A stretch of DNA of 64,000 nucleotides from Methylocystis rosea SV97 (GTDB lineage: Bacteria; Pseudomonadota; Alphaproteobacteria; Rhizobiales; Beijerinckiaceae): NCBI RefSeq assembly GCF_000372845.1, contig NZ_KB889963.1, positions 2,748,304 through 2,812,303 on the forward strand, written 5' to 3'. Position numbers and translations under genes: made by a program. Positions 62,260 to 64,000 of this stretch are shown here, piece by piece (position 1 is the first letter of the stretch; the number at the start of each line of letters is the position of its first letter). The notes below the pieces were generated by a model that saw only the letters and a list, made by a program, of their open reading frames with translations, did not search any database and was not told where the DNA came from.

Positions 62260-62275
62260 TTAATTTAAGGTTAAC
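62260..62275. promoter_or_regulatory. perfect CtrA binding site (TTAA-N7-TTAAC), readable on both strands
   Basis: The plus strand reads GTTAATTTAAGGTTAACG. It fits TTAA-N7-TTAAC exactly, and so does the reverse complement (TTAA-CCTTAAA-TTAAC). If the sRNA starts near 62238, this site lies at about -22 to -37 of its promoter, the place where CtrA activates or represses. It also lies 190 bases ahead of suhB on the other strand. A second close pair of half-sites (TTAACCTTAAC) is at 62108-62118. Confidence 0.7.
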
Positions 62276-62464
62276 GCGCGCCAAGCTGCCCTTGTGTCGA
62301 GCGTTTTTGGCCAATGGAGACGAAGCGGCGGCAAAGCCGAAAAAGGGACTGGCTCCAGGGCGAAAACTGGCGCATTTGAACAACCCTCCGCATGCGTCAC
62401 CGGGCGCCCGCCGCGCTCGAAAAGCGTTGAACCTCCCACAACCCTCCCCCTAGGCTCTTCTTAA

Positions 62465-63256
62465 ATGATTCGCTCCGCCTTGATGAATGTGATGACCGCC
62501 GCCGCTCTGAAAGCGGGACGTGGCCTTAAACGCGATTTCGGGGAGGTCGAAAACCTCCAAGTTTCGGTGAAAGGTCCGGGCGATTTCGTTAGCGCGGCCG
62601 ACAAGCGCGCCGAGAAGACTCTGTTCGACGAGCTGTCGAAGGCGCGCCCCGGCTATGGCTTCGTTCTCGAGGAAGGCGGCGTCGTCGAAGGTTCCGACAA
62701 GAGCCACCGCTGGATTATCGACCCGCTCGACGGCACGTCGAATTTCCTCCATGGCGTTCCAGTCTTCGCGATCTCTATCGGCCTGGAGCGCGAGGATCGT
62801 CTCGTCGCCGGCCTCGTCTATAATCCCGCCACCGATGACATGTTCGTCGCTGAGCTGGGCCAGGGCGCCTATTTCAACAATCGCCGCATGCGCGTCGCGG
62901 CGCGCCGGTCGCTCGGCGAGTCCATGGTGGCCTGCGGAATACCGCCGCTGGCGCGGATCCGCGACCATGAATCCTTCAAGCGCGAGCTTGCAGCCGGCAT
63001 GGGAAAAATCGCCAATATTCGCCGCTTAGGCGCCGCCGCGCTCGATCTCGCGATGGTCGCCTGTGGGCGTTTCGACGGCTATTGGGAGCGGGGCATCAGC
63101 TCCTGGGACGTGGCGGCGGGAATCGTGCTCGTGCGTGAAGCCGGCGGCTTCGTCAGCGACTTTTCAGGCGGCGCAGACATGCTTGGCAAGGGCGAGATCT
63201 GTGCAGGCAATGAGGCGATTCACCGCCAGCTGCTCGATCTGATGAGGAAGGCATGA
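62465..63256 (+). CDS. suhB: inositol-1-monophosphatase SuhB
   Basis: SuhB removes phosphate from inositol monophosphate and in some bacteria also binds transcription complexes. The 263-residue protein has FGFVLEEGG-like GYGFVLEEGGVVEG, HRWIIDPLDGTSNFLHGVPV (metal and substrate ligands), SMVACGIPPLARI, and the C-terminal SSWDVAAGIVLVREAGGFV. Full length. The gene overlaps the following GNAT gene by four bases (ATGA). The candidate sRNA and CtrA box lie just upstream on the opposite side. Confidence 0.94.
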   Translation: MIRSALMNVMTAAALKAGRGLKRDFGEVENLQVSVKGPGDFVSAADKRAEKTLFDELSKARPGYGFVLEEGGVVEGSDKSHRWIIDPLDGTSNFLHGVPVFAISIGLEREDRLVAGLVYNPATDDMFVAELGQGAYFNNRRMRVAARRSLGESMVACGIPPLARIRDHESFKRELAAGMGKIANIRRLGAAALDLAMVACGRFDGYWERGISSWDVAAGIVLVREAGGFVSDFSGGADMLGKGEICAGNEAIHRQLLDLMRKA

Positions 63257-63732
63257 ACGCCCCGACCGCACAGGCTTCGCTGAATCTGCGTCTGCGCGTT
63301 GACGGCGACTGGCCCTTCATTCTCGACCTTTGGGTCGCCGCCTGGCGGGTCACCTATCCCGAGATCGACTTTGAGGAGCGCCGCGACTGGCTCCGACGCC
63401 GCATTCGGGAGTTGGAAGCGACTGGATCGGTGACGCTCTGCCTGTTTGACGCTCAGTCGACGCTTGCAGGCTTCGTCGTGATCAATCCGGCGGACGGCTG
63501 GCTCGATCAGATTTGCGTCGCTCCGGATCGATTCGGCGCAGGCTTCGGCGCGTCGCTGCTGTCGGCGGCGCGAAATGTCTCGCCACGGCTTATTCGGCTG
63601 GACGTCAATGCGGACAACGCTCGCGCCATCCGCTTTTACGAACATGACGGATTTTCGCGCGTCGGGCGCGGCGCGAACACATTGTCCGGTCGCGAAACCG
63701 TCATGATGGAATGGCGGCCGCAGGGAGCATAA
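63253..63732 (+). CDS. GNAT family N-acetyltransferase
   Basis: The 159-residue protein has the acetyl-CoA-binding signature LDQICVAPDRFGAGFGASLL (Q/RxxGxG/A form) and the C-terminal LDVNADNARAIRFYEHDGFS, typical of small GNAT enzymes. The acceptor, an amine on a protein or small molecule, cannot be told. It starts inside the suhB stop (ATGA), so the two genes are translationally coupled. Confidence 0.9.
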   Translation: MNAPTAQASLNLRLRVDGDWPFILDLWVAAWRVTYPEIDFEERRDWLRRRIRELEATGSVTLCLFDAQSTLAGFVVINPADGWLDQICVAPDRFGAGFGASLLSAARNVSPRLIRLDVNADNARAIRFYEHDGFSRVGRGANTLSGRETVMMEWRPQGA

Positions 63733-63771
63733 CAATTCTCGCCTGCCGGGTTTTCATCGGGCGTTCGCTCC

Positions 63772-63918
63772 TATAATATTATTCGCGCATTCGAGTTTCG
63801 GCCGAACGATCTTGCTCTCTCGTCTCAAGACGCGCGGCGCCTGACCTTTCCCAAGCTTCGATTGACTGAGAAGAACGCAGCGATCCGCAGCGTTCCCGCT
63901 ATTTTGAAAGGAAAAGCC
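63772..63918 (+). promoter_or_regulatory. promoter -10 box and long leader of the cold-shock gene
   Basis: A perfect TATAAT (63772-63777) in an AT-rich patch implies a start near 63785 and a leader of about 135 bases, as in cspA-type genes whose RNA leader controls translation by temperature. No clear -35 is visible. AAAGGAAA lies eight bases before the ATG. Confidence 0.45.
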
Positions 63919-64000
63919 ATGCCGACAGGCGCCGTAAAGTGGTTCAACGCACAAAAGGGCTTCGGCTTCATTCAGCCGGACGCCGGCGGCCAGGACGTCT
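63919..64000 (+). CDS. cold-shock protein, CspA family (start only)
   Basis: The window ends inside this gene. The visible residues [20 protein letters not shown], then DAGGQDV, contain RNP1 (KGFGFI) of the cold-shock domain, which binds single-stranded RNA and DNA. The full protein is expected to be about 70 residues. Confidence 0.95.
   Translation, partial: MPTGAVKWFNAQKGFGFIQPDAGGQDV

Noticed and set aside
63754-63954. 66-codon minus-strand frame over the cold-shock leader
   Set aside because: Covers the promoter and start of the cold-shock gene and looks like chance.

Overview
The window is a GC-rich, densely packed chromosomal segment from an alphaproteobacterium, most likely a Rhizobiales member. 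The evidence is the set of conserved genes: the CtrA-proteolysis adaptors CpdR and RcdA (DUF1465), a HisN-type histidinol-phosphatase, the coaD-cyclophilin-queA-tgt series, a zinc-free L31, and many lineage-typical small proteins. A copper-type (OprC-like) TonB receptor and the overall gene flavour would suit a Methylocystaceae-like organism, but no methane-oxidation gene lies here, so genus is a guess. There is no rRNA, CRISPR array, integrase or transposase.

Layout. 0-5.3 kb: tail of an unknown gene, two small membrane or secreted proteins, prfC, then a rubrerythrin / FeS-oxidoreductase / DUF3501 set on the minus strand, preceded by an Irr-box-like site and interrupted by two different dispersed repeats. 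5.3-12.3 kb: O-methyltransferase, der, a YfgM-like TPR protein, a PQQ-type sugar dehydrogenase lipoprotein, DUF72 and an EEP-family hydrolase. 12.4-18.9 kb: a long inverted-repeat element, an MFS exporter divergent from a TetR regulator with a TGACAT operator cluster, rlmN, and a papain-like protein overlapping dsbB. 18.95 kb: tRNA-Leu(CAA), followed by a poorly recognisable stretch (19.2-22.8 kb) ending in a truncated patatin gene.

22.9-35.2 kb: small membrane proteins, GST, pyrE, a VanX-like dipeptidase, recG, an orphan DNA methyltransferase coupled to a HigA-like HTH protein, then tgt, an unknown gene, queA, a PRC-barrel protein, two cyclophilins and coaD in one direction. 35.4-41.5 kb: LysM protein, GST, an Arg/Trp-rich peptide, rlmJ, RNase T2, an SGNH/DUF459 protein and an L,D-transpeptidase. 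41.5-49.2 kb: gltD and gltB separated by a diguanylate cyclase gene. 49.6-57.6 kb: an Ala/Pro-rich secreted protein, hsp20 with a candidate ROSE thermosensor, a LuxR regulator, and a probable copper-uptake group (DUF2946, OprC-like receptor, thioredoxin-like protein).

57.7-64 kb: hisN, an N-formylglutamate amidohydrolase relative, cpdR, a homocysteine methyltransferase, rpmE, rcdA, a terminator-ended sRNA that looks like the suhB/alpha-r14 family, a perfect two-way CtrA box, the suhB phosphatase gene, a GNAT enzyme and the start of a cold-shock gene. The most interesting unit is this last one. cpdR and rcdA both help ClpXP degrade CtrA, and a perfect CtrA site sits in the -35 position of an sRNA immediately upstream of rcdA, which suggests a compact cell-cycle feedback module.
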